Below, one piece after another: positions 33,447 to 41,702 of a stretch of DNA of 47,818 nt. The DNA is from Sphingomonas sp. Root710 (GTDB taxonomy: Bacteria > Pseudomonadota > Alphaproteobacteria > Sphingomonadales > Sphingomonadaceae): assembly GCF_001429065.1 (NCBI RefSeq), contig NZ_LMIB01000021.1:1-47818 (forward strand), read 5' to 3'. How positions within the stretch are numbered: the stretch's first letter is position 1; each line of letters begins with the position of its first letter. The position numbers were made by a program, and so were the translations under genes. Below the pieces are notes generated by a model. That model did no database searches and was not told the DNA's origin. It saw only the letters and a program-made list of their open reading frames with translations.

Positions 33447-33880
33447 ACCGCAGAGCAGTGCAGATCGAGTGGGGCGATTGCGACCCCGCCGGAATCGTCC
33501 ATTATCCGCGTTACTTCGCGATGTTTGACGCCGCTACCGCGGCGCTGTTCGCCGCCGCGCTCGGTTATGGCAAGCTCGAGATGATCGGCAGGTTCGGGAT
33601 CGTCGGCTTCCCGATGATCGATACGGGCGCGTGCTTTCTTGCGCCCAGCCGGTTCGGCGATCTGGTGACGATCGAGAGCAATGTCACCCGTTTCGGCCGC
33701 AGCAGCTTCGAGGTGGCGCATCGCCTCCTGCGCGGTGCCGCGATCGCCATCGAGGCGCACGAGAAGCGCGTCTGGGCCGGCCACGACGCCGGCGATCCCG
33801 CGCGGCTCAAAGGCCGACCTATTCCGCACGAAGTGATCGACGCGCTGTCGACCTTCGCACCCCCGTTGCAGGAGAGCTGA
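33437..33880 (+). CDS. Acyl-CoA thioesterase, 4-hydroxybenzoyl-CoA thioesterase type
   Basis: 147 residues with a hot-dog fold. EWGDCDPAGIVHYPRYFAMFD near residues 11-31 is the signature of the Pseudomonas-type 4-hydroxybenzoyl-CoA thioesterase, with the catalytic aspartate as Asp16. It would release a free aryl acid from its CoA ester. With pobA and lig genes beside it, 4-hydroxybenzoyl-CoA is the most economical substrate; other short or aromatic acyl-CoAs cannot be excluded. Start at 33437 overlaps the phosphatase end by 10 bp. Confidence 0.9.
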   Translation: MFVNRRAVQIEWGDCDPAGIVHYPRYFAMFDAATAALFAAALGYGKLEMIGRFGIVGFPMIDTGACFLAPSRFGDLVTIESNVTRFGRSSFEVAHRLLRGAAIAIEAHEKRVWAGHDAGDPARLKGRPIPHEVIDALSTFAPPLQES

Positions 33881-33881
33881 A

Positions 33882-34790
33882 ATGTCAAAGGTGATGATCA
33901 CCGTTGCCCCCACAGGGGGCATGGCCTCCAAGGCTCAGAATCCCAATTTGCCCACCCAGCCGGCGGAGATCGCCGAGTCGGTTCACCGCGCCTTCCGGGA
34001 GGGCGCCTGCATCGCGGCGCTCCACGCCCGCCGGCCGGACGACGAAGCGACCTGCAACGCCGACATCTACCGGGACATCAACGAAAGCATCCGGGCGCGC
34101 TGCGACATCGTCATCAACAATTCCACCGGCGGCGGATCGAGCGGCGACATGCTCAAATCCCGCCCTGACGGCCTGTACGAGTCCAATTTCGAGGAGCGGC
34201 TGAAGGGATGCGAGGCGGGCGCCGAGATGGCCACGTTCGACGGCATGACCTTCGTCGACGTGCATGGCGGCAAGGAGATCGTCGTCATCACGCCTCCCAG
34301 CCGCTGCGAGACGTTGGTCAAGCGCATCATTGATCGCGGCATCAAGCCTGAGTGGGAAGTGTTCGCCCCCAACCACATCCTGCAGGACGTGACCCGCCTG
34401 ATCCAGAAGGGCTATGACAAGCCGCCCTACTATATCAACATGGTGCTGGGCGCCGACAAGGGCTTCCAGGGCGCGATGCCCTACAGCCATGACGTCCTGA
34501 CTGCGATGATCGCGGCGCTGCCTCCCCAATCGATCTTCTGCGTTTCGGCGATAGGCCCGGCGCAGCTTCCGGCTACGACCCAGGCCATGCTGCTCGGCGG
34601 CCACGTGCGCGTCGGCCTGGAAGACAATAATTACTACAGCCGCGGAGAGCTCGCCACCAACGAGCAGCTTGTCGCGCGCACCCGGCGGATCGCCGTCGAG
34701 CTCGGCCTCGAGATCGCCACGCCCGCCGAGGCGCGCGACATAATCGGCCTGCGGCAACCCGTCGCGAATGTCGTGCCGGACGTCGCGTGA
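33882..34790 (+). CDS. DUF849/BKACE-type beta-keto acid cleavage enzyme
   Basis: 302 residues of the 3-keto-5-aminohexanoate cleavage enzyme family. Members move the acyl part of a beta-keto acid to CoA from acetyl-CoA, releasing acetoacetate. Seen are MITVAPTGG, IVINNSTGGG, EVFAPNHILQDVTRLI, FCVSAIGPAQLPAT and VRVGLEDNNYYSRGELATN, with the probable zinc-binding glutamate. The usual HxH zinc pair (HLHAR) reads ALHAR here, so one histidine (position 46) is alanine. It follows the thioesterase by 1 bp, which fits an acyl-CoA product. Confidence 0.88.
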   Translation: MSKVMITVAPTGGMASKAQNPNLPTQPAEIAESVHRAFREGACIAALHARRPDDEATCNADIYRDINESIRARCDIVINNSTGGGSSGDMLKSRPDGLYESNFEERLKGCEAGAEMATFDGMTFVDVHGGKEIVVITPPSRCETLVKRIIDRGIKPEWEVFAPNHILQDVTRLIQKGYDKPPYYINMVLGADKGFQGAMPYSHDVLTAMIAALPPQSIFCVSAIGPAQLPATTQAMLLGGHVRVGLEDNNYYSRGELATNEQLVARTRRIAVELGLEIATPAEARDIIGLRQPVANVVPDVA

Positions 34791-35566
34791 TGGCCTATCC
34801 TGAGCCGTTCGACCTCAGCGGAAAGGTTGCGGTCGTCACCGGCGCGGCCGGCGGACTGGGAGCCGCCTTCGCCGCAGCAATGGCGCAGGCCGGTGCCAGC
34901 GTCGCACTGCTTGATCTCGACACCGAAGGTCTCGCCGCCACGGTGGCCGACGTGGAGAAGCTGGGCAAACCAGCGATAGCGGAACGATGCGACATCGCCT
35001 GCGAAAGCGACGTTATCGATTCAATTGCGAACGTACTAGAGCGCTTCGGTCAGATCGATATTCTGATAAACAACGCTGGGATAAGCGATCCCGAGCCCAT
35101 GCCCGTCCACGAATTTCCCACGGCGCACTGGAACAAGGTGGTTTCCATCAACCTCACCGGGCAGTTCTTCTGCGCCCGTGAGGCACTGAAGCCGATGGTG
35201 GCGGCAGGGCGAGGCAAAATCATCAACGTCGCCTCGATGTGGGGGCTCGCGGGACCGTCCAGCGTCGCGCCGTTACCGGCCTATGCGGCGACCAAGGGGG
35301 CCATAGTTAATCTTACTAGGGAATTGGCGTTGCAGTATGCGGCAATGGGAATCTGCGTAAACGCGATCTGTCCTGGCTTCTTCCGCACGGCTCTTGGGCC
35401 TTATGAGGATCCCGGTTTCCTCAAGAGGATCACCGATTTTACTCCAATGGGCCGCATCGCCGACGTGAGCGAGATAAAGGGTACGGCCATTTATCTCGCA
35501 TCTGCCGCTTCCGATTTCATGACTGGGGCAACAATAGTTATCGATGGAGGATGCCTGGCAAAGTGA
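34790..35566 (+). CDS. Short-chain dehydrogenase/reductase, last gene of the operon
   Basis: 258 residues. TGAAGGLG cofactor motif, LDLDTEG for NAD(H) preference, NNAGI, MWGLAG in the catalytic serine region, YAATKGA as YxxxK and ATIVIDGG at the end. Its ATG shares a base with the BKACE stop (TGATG). It could oxidise an aryl carbinol to the ketone that the carboxylase uses, or reduce a later intermediate. The A+T content rises slightly in the 3' half. Confidence 0.9.
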   Translation: MAYPEPFDLSGKVAVVTGAAGGLGAAFAAAMAQAGASVALLDLDTEGLAATVADVEKLGKPAIAERCDIACESDVIDSIANVLERFGQIDILINNAGISDPEPMPVHEFPTAHWNKVVSINLTGQFFCAREALKPMVAAGRGKIINVASMWGLAGPSSVAPLPAYAATKGAIVNLTRELALQYAAMGICVNAICPGFFRTALGPYEDPGFLKRITDFTPMGRIADVSEIKGTAIYLASAASDFMTGATIVIDGGCLAK

Positions 35567-35822
35567 TAGCCGCATCAAGATCATAGAATTGATCGGAAAA
35601 CACCCGCTGGGAGTCATCGGTGCCAGCGGCATCGAGCACCGGCCCGAAGGCGCGCACACGCTGCCAGAGTGTCCTCGATAACGGGCGATGATATCGGATG
35701 TAATTGCGCGCAATAATGAGCGCGCACCACAGCAGTAGAGCCAACGAGATCCAGAGGGCGGTCAGCGGGTTGCCGAAGATAAGAACGACAAGCCTGTATA
35801 CCGGGTTAACATGCGACTCCAT
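35567..35822 (-). pseudogene. Fragment of a membrane protein, possibly ZorA/MotA-like
   Basis: About 85 residues with one or two hydrophobic helices (LTALWISLALLLWCALIIARN) followed by a basic segment and SRTLWQRVRAFGPVLDAAG. The layout recalls the N-terminus of MotA-like ZorA proteins, but this is weak. It is cut off at the end of the catabolic operon, so only the N-terminal part remains. Not functional as it stands. Confidence 0.35.
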
Positions 35823-35936
35823 TGGCCCCTTAATTCCTGCCCCTCGACAAGGTGATAACCAGACTGCAGTGACGACGCACGCGAGATGCCTGATTTTGCG
35901 GGAATGACTCCGATGAGAATCGAAGCCGAACCCGCG

Positions 35937-36080
35937 CTACTCCGCGGTCTCCAAAATCGTGCACAGCCGCGAGCAGCTTTCCTCGGGTTGAAGCTGGATA
36001 ACCTTGACCAACGCGGTGTCGCCGCTCTTGAGCATGACATTCGCGCACGCGCGCCGCCATGTGCTCGGCGCCGCCAACAT
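35937..36080 (-). CDS. Small hypothetical protein, 47 residues
   Basis: A short frame with a good ribosome site (AGAGGAG before the ATG). The protein ends VIQLQPEESCSRLCTILETAE. No family recognised and no partner obvious; it lies in a stretch of gene debris. It may be a fragment of something larger. Confidence 0.3.
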   Translation of the reverse strand: MLAAPSTWRRACANVMLKSGDTALVKVIQLQPEESCSRLCTILETAE

Positions 36081-36236
36081 CGGTCTCCTCTACCTCCGGC
36101 GCGCTCGATCGTGTCAGTGGGCAGCGCCTTGGTTAGCGTCAGGGTGAAACTATGCCACGAGTGGCGTGCCGCCGTGCTGGCAGTCCGGCCCAGCGGATTG
36201 GCGCACCGCAAGGTATGATGCCCGTGACGCGGGAAT

Positions 36237-37214
36237 TCATGGCCGCACCCGCGCAGCGTAATGATCACCCGGGTCTTCAGAACCAATCTCTTTTAGTGAT
36301 CGCGCTATGGGCTCCGCCCAACCTGTCCGTCCGCGTCTGCGCGAATCGGTAAGCACGCCCACAATTGCAAAGCGGTCGTGGATCAGCAGCGCGTCGATAA
36401 GCGCTCTAGCCTCGTCAAGATCCTTCGCGCGCTTGGAGCGATTGGCGGGATCGCGGCGCTGGGCGAGGATGAGCTTATGGACGGCGAACTTTGCGGGCTG
36501 GGGAACTGAGACAACTATCCCGGCGCCCCAGAGGACGACCGTGGGCACGGGATCGCGGATCAGCCAGTCGAGGTATTGCAACGGCACGGCACTGGCACTT
36601 AGGGCCTTGAGGGCTACGGGATTGGTGTCGGTCCTGCTGCGGGTGGGCGTTAGCAGGTCGACGAGATAGCCTTCCGCGTTGCGATAGCGCGACGAAGGCT
36701 CGCGCGGATCGAGTTGAGGGATTCCCGCGAAGGTCGGATCGGCTCGGCGCAGGATGTCCTCCATCCGCTTCGGCGGGTCGGCGGCGATAGCGATCCGTGC
36801 CGTCGCGAGATCGAGGTCACCGGTCATCAGCGTGGGGGCGGGAAGGCGGCTGCCGATGAGCGGTTCGAACTTCATGTAGGCACCGGTGCCGACGAGAACC
36901 GCACCTCGCTTGAACAGGCCGGCGAAGGCGAGGGCATCGAGCGCGGCGCCGTGGGTCCGATCCGGACCGGCCAGCCCATGCCGCCGAGGCATCGACACGA
37001 TCTGGCGGCGGCTCTTCGCCAGCTCTCCGCCTTTGCGCAAAGTTGCGGCCTGTTCCTCTGCCGCCGGATCGCCAACCTGGCCGACGAAGCGGTCGACGCG
37101 GTCACGGCCGACGGGCAACTTCGCATAGATTTATTCGATACTGTCACGCGCACGCGTATAGACGGAGCCGGGCAGCGGAGCGGTATCGACCTGCTGCACG
37201 AGGTCGGCGAACAT
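36237..37214 (-). pseudogene. Nucleotidyltransferase of the GSU2403/AbiEii-like type, with an in-frame stop
   Basis: The frame from ATG 37214 (MFADLVQQVDTAPLPG) meets TAA at 37131-37133, then continues in the same frame as KLPVGRDRVDRFVGQVGD. Later features are GAVLVGTGAYMKFEPLIGSRL, MTGDLDLATARIAI as the nucleotidyltransferase-like core, YLVDLLTPTR and FAVHKLILAQRRD. I recognise the GSU2403-type nucleotidyltransferase-fold family, related to toxin AbiEii. A start at TTG 37118 could in principle give a shortened protein. The C-terminus looks normal in length. Confidence 0.65.
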
Positions 37215-37345
37215 CGTCCGGATAAGGGGCTGCAGTTTTTAGATCGCTCATACAAACGGAAATAACGTATCTGTCTGTATAATCAATTTACCGCCGGAAA
37301 GCGGTAATCGGGAAGCTCAAATGCTCGGTGCAACGGAAGCCCGTT

Positions 37346-37724
37346 TTACACCATAGAAAATCGTCTGGGCCAATTTACGAAAAACGGGAAATTTCCGAGG
37401 CAGCTGGCAGCTTGGGAAGCTATTACACTCCTGACGATCTGGTCGGGCTGATCCTCGACGAGACGCTGGAGCCGCTCATAACGGAGCGCCTAGACGCCTT
37501 CCGTGCCGCGCTCGAAAAGCTCAACCCGAAGGACGCCGAAGACTATTGGCGGCGCGAGTTGCGCGACGCGGACCCCGGCGAACGCCATACTCTCGTTGCG
37601 AGTATGCGACCCGGCGATGGGCTCGGGGCACTTCCTCGTCAGCCTCGTCGATACGCTCGCCGATAACGTTCTCGACGCGATGTCGGAGGCGGCCTCGCTC
37701 GGCGCCGACCGTCTGCGCACCTAG
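37346..37724 (+). pseudogene. Adenine-specific DNA methyltransferase fragment
   Basis: Two frames are needed: GSYYTPDDLVGLILDETLEP in the first, then after a shift near 37585 LRVCDPAMGSGHFLVSLVDTLAD, which is the SAM-binding motif I of N6-adenine methylases of restriction or phage-defence systems. The target-base NPPY motif and everything beyond are missing; a TAG at 37722 ends the frame. A dead remnant, probably of a larger PglX or type IIG-like gene. Confidence 0.65.
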
Positions 37725-37898
37725 CGGCTGAACAGCGACGTTGCTGCGACCCTCGCTCGGCCCGAGAGCGCCAACGCCTTTGCGCGCGAGCAGTACGAAG
37801 GTGCGCGAGCGCAGTACGCCGAAGCCATGGCGGCTTGGAGACGGCAGGTGGACGCCTGCCAGGCTGGTGATTACGGGAAATGCGATCGCCCTCGGTAA
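37725..37898 (+). pseudogene. Unidentified gene fragment (C-terminal end)
   Basis: In the same frame after the TAG at 37722 an Ala/Arg/Gln-rich segment of 57 residues reads through AREQYEGARAQYAEAMAAW and ends ACQAGDYGKCDRPR before TAA. It looks like the helical C-terminus of an unrelated protein joined to the methylase remnant. No family recognised. Confidence 0.3.
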
Positions 37899-37972
37899 GA
37901 AGTTTCTATGTGCGTCGATGGAGTAGCGCTCCGTAGCCGGCACTGCACCCGCTTGTAGACTCTGTCTCGGCC

Positions 37973-38203
37973 CTACCCTTTCACGACGATCGGATGGGCG
38001 ATGCGGACGTCGTCGAGCAGACGCTCGATGTCGGCGATCTCGCGCGAGCCGCCCGGCGGCGTCACCGACCAGTTGCAGTGGGGGTGGGTGGAGATGTCGC
38101 GAAGCTGGATCGGACCAAGTGCTATCCGCCAGCGGCGCTGGCTCCCGCCACTCTTTCGAGCAAGCGTACTGATCAGAAGGTCTTGAAGCTCGCTCGCCTT
38201 CAT
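37973..38203 (-). CDS. Small conserved hypothetical protein, 76 residues
   Basis: Sequence with SGGSQRRWRIALGPIQLRD, HPHCNWSVTPPGGSREI and ADIERLLDDVRIAHPIV, a pattern I have seen in small sphingomonad plasmid and chromosomal proteins of unknown function. ATG at 38203 is preferred; a GTG at 38212 is also possible. It follows the 72-residue gene upstream in the same direction, separated by 98 bp. Confidence 0.6.
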   Translation of the reverse strand: MKASELQDLLISTLARKSGGSQRRWRIALGPIQLRDISTHPHCNWSVTPPGGSREIADIERLLDDVRIAHPIVVKG

Positions 38204-38301
38204 CCGGCGCACCCGATCAAAGCGCGGAGGGTGGCAAGGCGGCCACGGAATGGTTGTGGTCCGACCCGATCTAAAAGTCCGCGCATCGGCTTTAAGCCGA
38301 C

Positions 38302-38520
38302 TCAGGAGGCACGGCCGGCGAGCTCCGCCTCGAGCCGGGCGAACAGCGCATCGAGAGCCGGCCGGTCACTGTCCGGCAGGGCGCCGCGCCGGCGTCGAAC
38401 CTCGTGGATCAGCTCCCGCCAGTAGGTCAGCGTCTCCCCATAGACGGGATGACCTTGTAGCCGGGTCGCGCTTGCGATCGCAGCGCGTAGGTTCTCGGTG
38501 ATCGAGCCATGCAGGTCCAT
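38302..38520 (-). CDS. Small hypothetical protein, 72 residues
   Basis: Helical, charged protein: NLRAAIASATRLQGHPVYGE, TYWRELIHEVRRRRGA and ALDALFARLEAEL. No known domain recognised. A GGAGCCCTC-type ribosome site precedes the ATG. Probably co-transcribed with the gene at 37973. The 220 bp upstream hold a perfect palindrome at 38692-38712 but no gene. Confidence 0.55.
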   Translation of the reverse strand: MDLHGSITENLRAAIASATRLQGHPVYGETLTYWRELIHEVRRRRGALPDSDRPALDALFARLEAELAGRAS

Positions 38521-38691
38521 GAGGGCTCCTTTGCGCCAACGATGCCGGTCATAGCGCGCTAATTGGGTTGCGCGGACCAGAATCAGGAGTTCGCCGGGCG
38601 AAGATCATGTCCCAGGCTATGTCAATTTGGCTTACTGCTGCCCGCGCAAAGTTTGGGACCGATTGTGGATAGCGCCTTGAGCTGCCATAGA

Positions 38692-38712
38692 CTTCTGTTG
38701 GCACAACAGAAG
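38692..38712. promoter_or_regulatory. Perfect 9-bp-arm palindrome
   Basis: CTTCTGTTG-gca-CAACAGAAG, with no T-run after it, so unlikely to be a terminator. It lies between two minus-strand plasmid genes and may be an operator or a partition/recombination site. Confidence 0.4.
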
Positions 38713-38741
38713 GTTAGCGCTTGACCTTGGTGATCCTACGG

Positions 38742-39176
38742 TCACGGATCAGCACTCCGGATCAATTCGAGCTGCACGGCCGTGTTGGACAGATCGGTGC
38801 CGACCTCGGCGAAGATCATTTCGAACACCGGGCCGTAGCCAATGTTGCGAAAACGACGCTGCACCTGCTTCACATAGTCCGCGAGCTCGCCGGCGATGAT
38901 CGGCGAGATCCGTCGATATTGGGTTGCTGGACTGGTCGCGTGCTGAACGAAGGAGTCGGGATCGACCGTTGCCGAGCATTTCCTGATAACCCGGGCGACC
39001 ACCTGATCTCGCGAGCGAAGCCGGTAGCGCTTCTTCATCAGGTCGATCTGCTGGATCGTGCCTTCCGAGAGCGCCATGTTGAGATTGCGGTGACCGGATG
39101 CGTAAAGCTCATCCCGTTGCTGCTGGACCAGCTGCTTCATCGACATGCGCGGAGTCGCGGGGCTGAGTCTCGCCAT
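38742..39176 (-). CDS. Hypothetical protein with possible ribbon-helix-helix region, 144 residues
   Basis: NLNMALSEGTIQQIDLMKKRYRL followed by SRDQVVARVIRKC resembles a beta strand plus two helices as in ribbon-helix-helix DNA-binding proteins; the remainder (ISPIIAGELADYVKQVQRR, YGPVFEMIFAEVG) is a helical tail. Divergent from the XRE-type gene at 39333. A regulator or DNA-binding plasmid maintenance protein is likely, but no specific family is recognised. Confidence 0.5.
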   Translation of the reverse strand: MARLSPATPRMSMKQLVQQQRDELYASGHRNLNMALSEGTIQQIDLMKKRYRLRSRDQVVARVIRKCSATVDPDSFVQHATSPATQYRRISPIIAGELADYVKQVQRRFRNIGYGPVFEMIFAEVGTDLSNTAVQLELIRSADP

Positions 39177-39332
39177 GCCGTTCGATTAACGCCACGTCAT
39201 CTGCCGTGTCAATTCGCCGCGCACCAGATGCTGTAAATTGGTTTATGCTGCATGGCGACGCCCGGCGGATATAAGGTCAGCGAACTCGTGGGGGGAGGAG
39301 CCGTCCGCGATCACGCATGGTTGAATCACCGG

Positions 39333-39599
39333 ATGCCGAAGTATCTCGATGCGGAGGAAATAGTACAGCCTGCCGCACGACTGTTCGGCGAGCGATTGAA
39401 GAGCCGTCGACAGAAGATGGGGCTGACTCAGGCGCAATTGTTCGAGCAGACCGGCATCACCGCGGCCTACATCTCCTTTATCGAGCGGGGGCGCGCTAAT
39501 CCGACGCTCGACATGATGGTCAAGCTCGCTGATGCGGTCGGGCTGGAGGCCTGGAACATGATCAGGCCGGACGACGAAGCGAACAGTTCCGCCAGCTAG
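39333..39599 (+). CDS. XRE-family HTH transcriptional regulator
   Basis: 88 residues. The HTH_3 domain covers most of it: LKSRRQKMGLTQAQLFEQTG, then YISFIERGRANPTLDMMVKLAD. Chosen start MPKYLDAEEIV at 39333; a longer frame from 39252 has no ribosome site. Such single-domain proteins usually repress their own promoter or a neighbour's. It lies among plasmid maintenance genes between the debris region and the transfer operon. Confidence 0.8.
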   Translation: MPKYLDAEEIVQPAARLFGERLKSRRQKMGLTQAQLFEQTGITAAYISFIERGRANPTLDMMVKLADAVGLEAWNMIRPDDEANSSAS

Positions 39600-39676
39600 T
39601 AGAGCTGACAATGCGGGGCTGCGAGCGACGACAATGCGGCGCTAAACGAGACGCCCGTGGCGCGGGTAGGTCGGCG

Positions 39677-40306
39677 CTACGCGGATGTCCCGTCGGTATC
39701 AGGCCGAGCGACATGGCTGCCATCGCGGGAACTCTTGGGATGGGGTTCGGCGGCATCCTTGCCCTGGCCGCGATCAAAGCGCTCGAGGAAGTTGAAGAGC
39801 GTGGACCGCGCCACGCCTAGCTCCTGGGCAACATCGGTTGCCGTCGCACCCGGTTTGTCCAGCTTCGCCCGGATCTCCGGCAGCTGGCTGGGATCGAGCA
39901 GGCGCCTCCTACCCCGGGAAGCGGTGTCTACCGGATGCGTCTTGATGCCGTGCAGGTAGCGATAGTGATTATCGAGGGCCTCTAGCAGCGCGTGCAATTT
40001 GTCGTCGGCGCGCGGCTCGATGACGATCCCTGCTGAGATGATTTCGAAACCGACGCCACTGCGCAGGAACTTGCTCATCACGCTGACCAACGTGGTGGTC
40101 GAGAGGGTAATGCAGGATAGATCGTAGAGCTTGATCCGATCGCCTGGACCGAGCCTGATCCCATGGCGTGCGAGAAGATCGCCGAGTTTGTTGAAGCTCT
40201 GCCTGCCCGCCACGACCACATAATCGTCAGCTTCGAGGCACGCCTTCTGGTCGTCGATGGTCGCGGACCCCTGACATTCCGCAAGAAAAGCGACGGTGGT
40301 GCTCAA
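39677..40306 (-). CDS. Resolvase-like protein lacking catalytic serine, HTH regulator candidate
   Basis: 209 residues from a TTG start. The C-terminal part GRRRLLDPSQLPEIRAKLDK, ATATDVAQELGVARSTLFN is a resolvase/Hin-type HTH. The N-terminal ~120 residues keep a resolvase-like fold pattern (LYDLSCITLSTTTLVSVMSKFL, GVGFEIISAGIVIEP), but I do not see the YxRvSt serine motif at the N-terminus. It is divergent from the conjugation operon at 40555 and so is a likely regulator of it rather than a recombinase. Confidence 0.6.
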   Translation of the reverse strand: MSTTVAFLAECQGSATIDDQKACLEADDYVVVAGRQSFNKLGDLLARHGIRLGPGDRIKLYDLSCITLSTTTLVSVMSKFLRSGVGFEIISAGIVIEPRADDKLHALLEALDNHYRYLHGIKTHPVDTASRGRRRLLDPSQLPEIRAKLDKPGATATDVAQELGVARSTLFNFLERFDRGQGKDAAEPHPKSSRDGSHVARPDTDGTSA

Positions 40307-40514
40307 TCTGCTGCCCTTCGCTCCATGATCGCCTCAAGGTCGGAGACCATGCGTGCGCGGACGCTAGGATATCCCAAAGGCAGGGTTTCCTATGCGAATC
40401 GCCACGCAGCGGCAACCTGGTGAACGCCAGCGGCGGCCGGCATCTCGGCTGCGCAACGAACTGTTTTAGCTCGAAAGTGGTTGGCAAATGAGACTTGCCT
40501 GCTCCGTCAATATC

Positions 40515-40534
40515 GTCCACTGGTTTAGGTGGAC
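40515..40534. promoter_or_regulatory. Candidate operator before the transfer operon
   Basis: GTCCAC-tggtttag-GTGGAC, a perfect dyad 20 bp upstream of the first transfer gene start and just before its ribosome site (GGCGGAGGAG). Binding here would block transcription or initiation. Confidence 0.45.
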
Positions 40535-40554
40535 TGTAACGGCGGAGGAGCAAC

Positions 40555-41352
40555 ATGCTTCCGGCAGGGCTTACGGCGAAGGCTATTCAGCTCTGCGCAG
40601 CAGGGCTAGGGGCGGGCGGATCTCCGGCCCCGGCTCCGTACGCGCTCACCGTCCGCGCCGGTGCGATCCTCACCCGCCAGCCTGAAACCCGGGGCGATGC
40701 GGAAGCGACAGTCCAAGACCTGATCGCGCTCGGCGCTGACTTCGAGGCCGGGCCGCTCGCCATCAATGGTCGGGATTTTGCAACTTTTGGGGTGACGCCC
40801 GCCTCGGTGTTCGATGTCTGTGCGCTCGCGCATGTCGAGGACGGCGCCAAGCCAGTCTCGACGTCCGGACCTGCCACGGTATCGAGCGTCACCGCGCTGC
40901 TGCGCACGGCGTTCGGCGCGCGGATAACCGATACGATCCGGCCAATGAACGCCAGCTATGGCGCACGCTACAGCTGGCACAAGTTCGGCCAGGCGATCGA
41001 CTTCGTCCCCGCAGGTGGCGTGGATACGATCACCCGGGAGCAGATCCGCGCCCTCATGGCCGCGAGCAACATTCGGATTATCGAGCTCCTCGGTCCGGGC
41101 GACCGCGGACACTCGACCCATTGGCATCTCGCCTTCGCCCGACCGGGACAGGTGATCGAACAGCCCCGGCCGGTCGAGGGGGACGAGGATTGGATCGTCA
41201 ACGTCGCCAGCACGGATGATTTCCGCCCCATCAACGAGACCGATTCGAGAAGCGCGCCCGCATCGAGTGCTCAGGCCGCTGAGAAGGCCCCGCCGCAATG
41301 GGACGTGTTTGCAGCGGCCGAATGGCGTGCAGCGCGTGGAGGTGGCTCATGA
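40555..41352 (+). CDS. M15-type D-Ala-D-Ala carboxypeptidase-like protein, first gene of transfer operon
   Basis: 265 residues. The M15 zinc-peptidase motifs are SWHKFGQAIDF (first His and Asp) and HSTHWHLAF (last His), preceded by RPMNASYGARY. No clear signal peptide. It is the first gene of a ten-gene run in one direction and probably helps remodel peptidoglycan for the secretion channel together with the VirB1-like protein. A Ser/Ala-rich tail follows the domain. ATGA overlap with the next gene. Confidence 0.75.
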   Translation: MLPAGLTAKAIQLCAAGLGAGGSPAPAPYALTVRAGAILTRQPETRGDAEATVQDLIALGADFEAGPLAINGRDFATFGVTPASVFDVCALAHVEDGAKPVSTSGPATVSSVTALLRTAFGARITDTIRPMNASYGARYSWHKFGQAIDFVPAGGVDTITREQIRALMAASNIRIIELLGPGDRGHSTHWHLAFARPGQVIEQPRPVEGDEDWIVNVASTDDFRPINETDSRSAPASSAQAAEKAPPQWDVFAAAEWRAARGGGS

Positions 41353-41702
41353 TCGCACGTTTGCTCAACAGGCTCGCCGGCGTGGCCGGCGGGCTGGCAT
41401 ACCCCATCGCAGGCTTGGTCGCGCTCACGGCGCCGCAGCCTGCCTTCGCCTCCGATTGGGGCTGTCAGGTCATACTTTGCCTCGCCACCCCAGGCTCGCC
41501 CACGACCTATGCGGCGTGCGTTCCGCCGATCACGAAACTCTGGAACGTACTCGCCTTGGGCGGCTCCTTCCCGAGCTGCACGGGGGTCGGCATCCGCACG
41601 AAGAAGGTCAAGCACGGCTATGATCTGACAGTCACGCAGTCGGATGGCTCCTCGTCGAGCTACGCACTCGACACCCGCACGCAGACGGTGACCCAGCAGT
41701 GA
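41349..41702 (+). CDS. Exported small protein, TrbM/KikA-like
   Basis: 117 residues with a signal peptide (LLNRLAGVAGGLAYPIAG up to PAFA-S). The mature part has cysteines in CQVILCLATPG and CVPPITKLW and FPSC, a spacing similar to TrbM/KikA-type periplasmic transfer proteins. ATGA overlap upstream; its stop overlaps the GTG of the VirB1 gene. Confidence 0.55.
   Translation: MIARLLNRLAGVAGGLAYPIAGLVALTAPQPAFASDWGCQVILCLATPGSPTTYAACVPPITKLWNVLALGGSFPSCTGVGIRTKKVKHGYDLTVTQSDGSSSSYALDTRTQTVTQQ

Noticed and set aside
35567-35822. Complete Zorya system
   Set aside because: Only one weakly ZorA-like N-terminal fragment is present; no ZorB, ZorC, ZorD or ZorE seen.
35886-36218. Plus-strand hypothetical protein of 110 residues
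   Set aside because: No ribosome site and no recognisable domain; low-complexity Arg/Ala translation in a debris region.
37725-37898. Continuation of the methyltransferase beyond the TAG
   Set aside because: The residues after the stop do not look like methylase sequence, so they are listed as a separate unidentified fragment.
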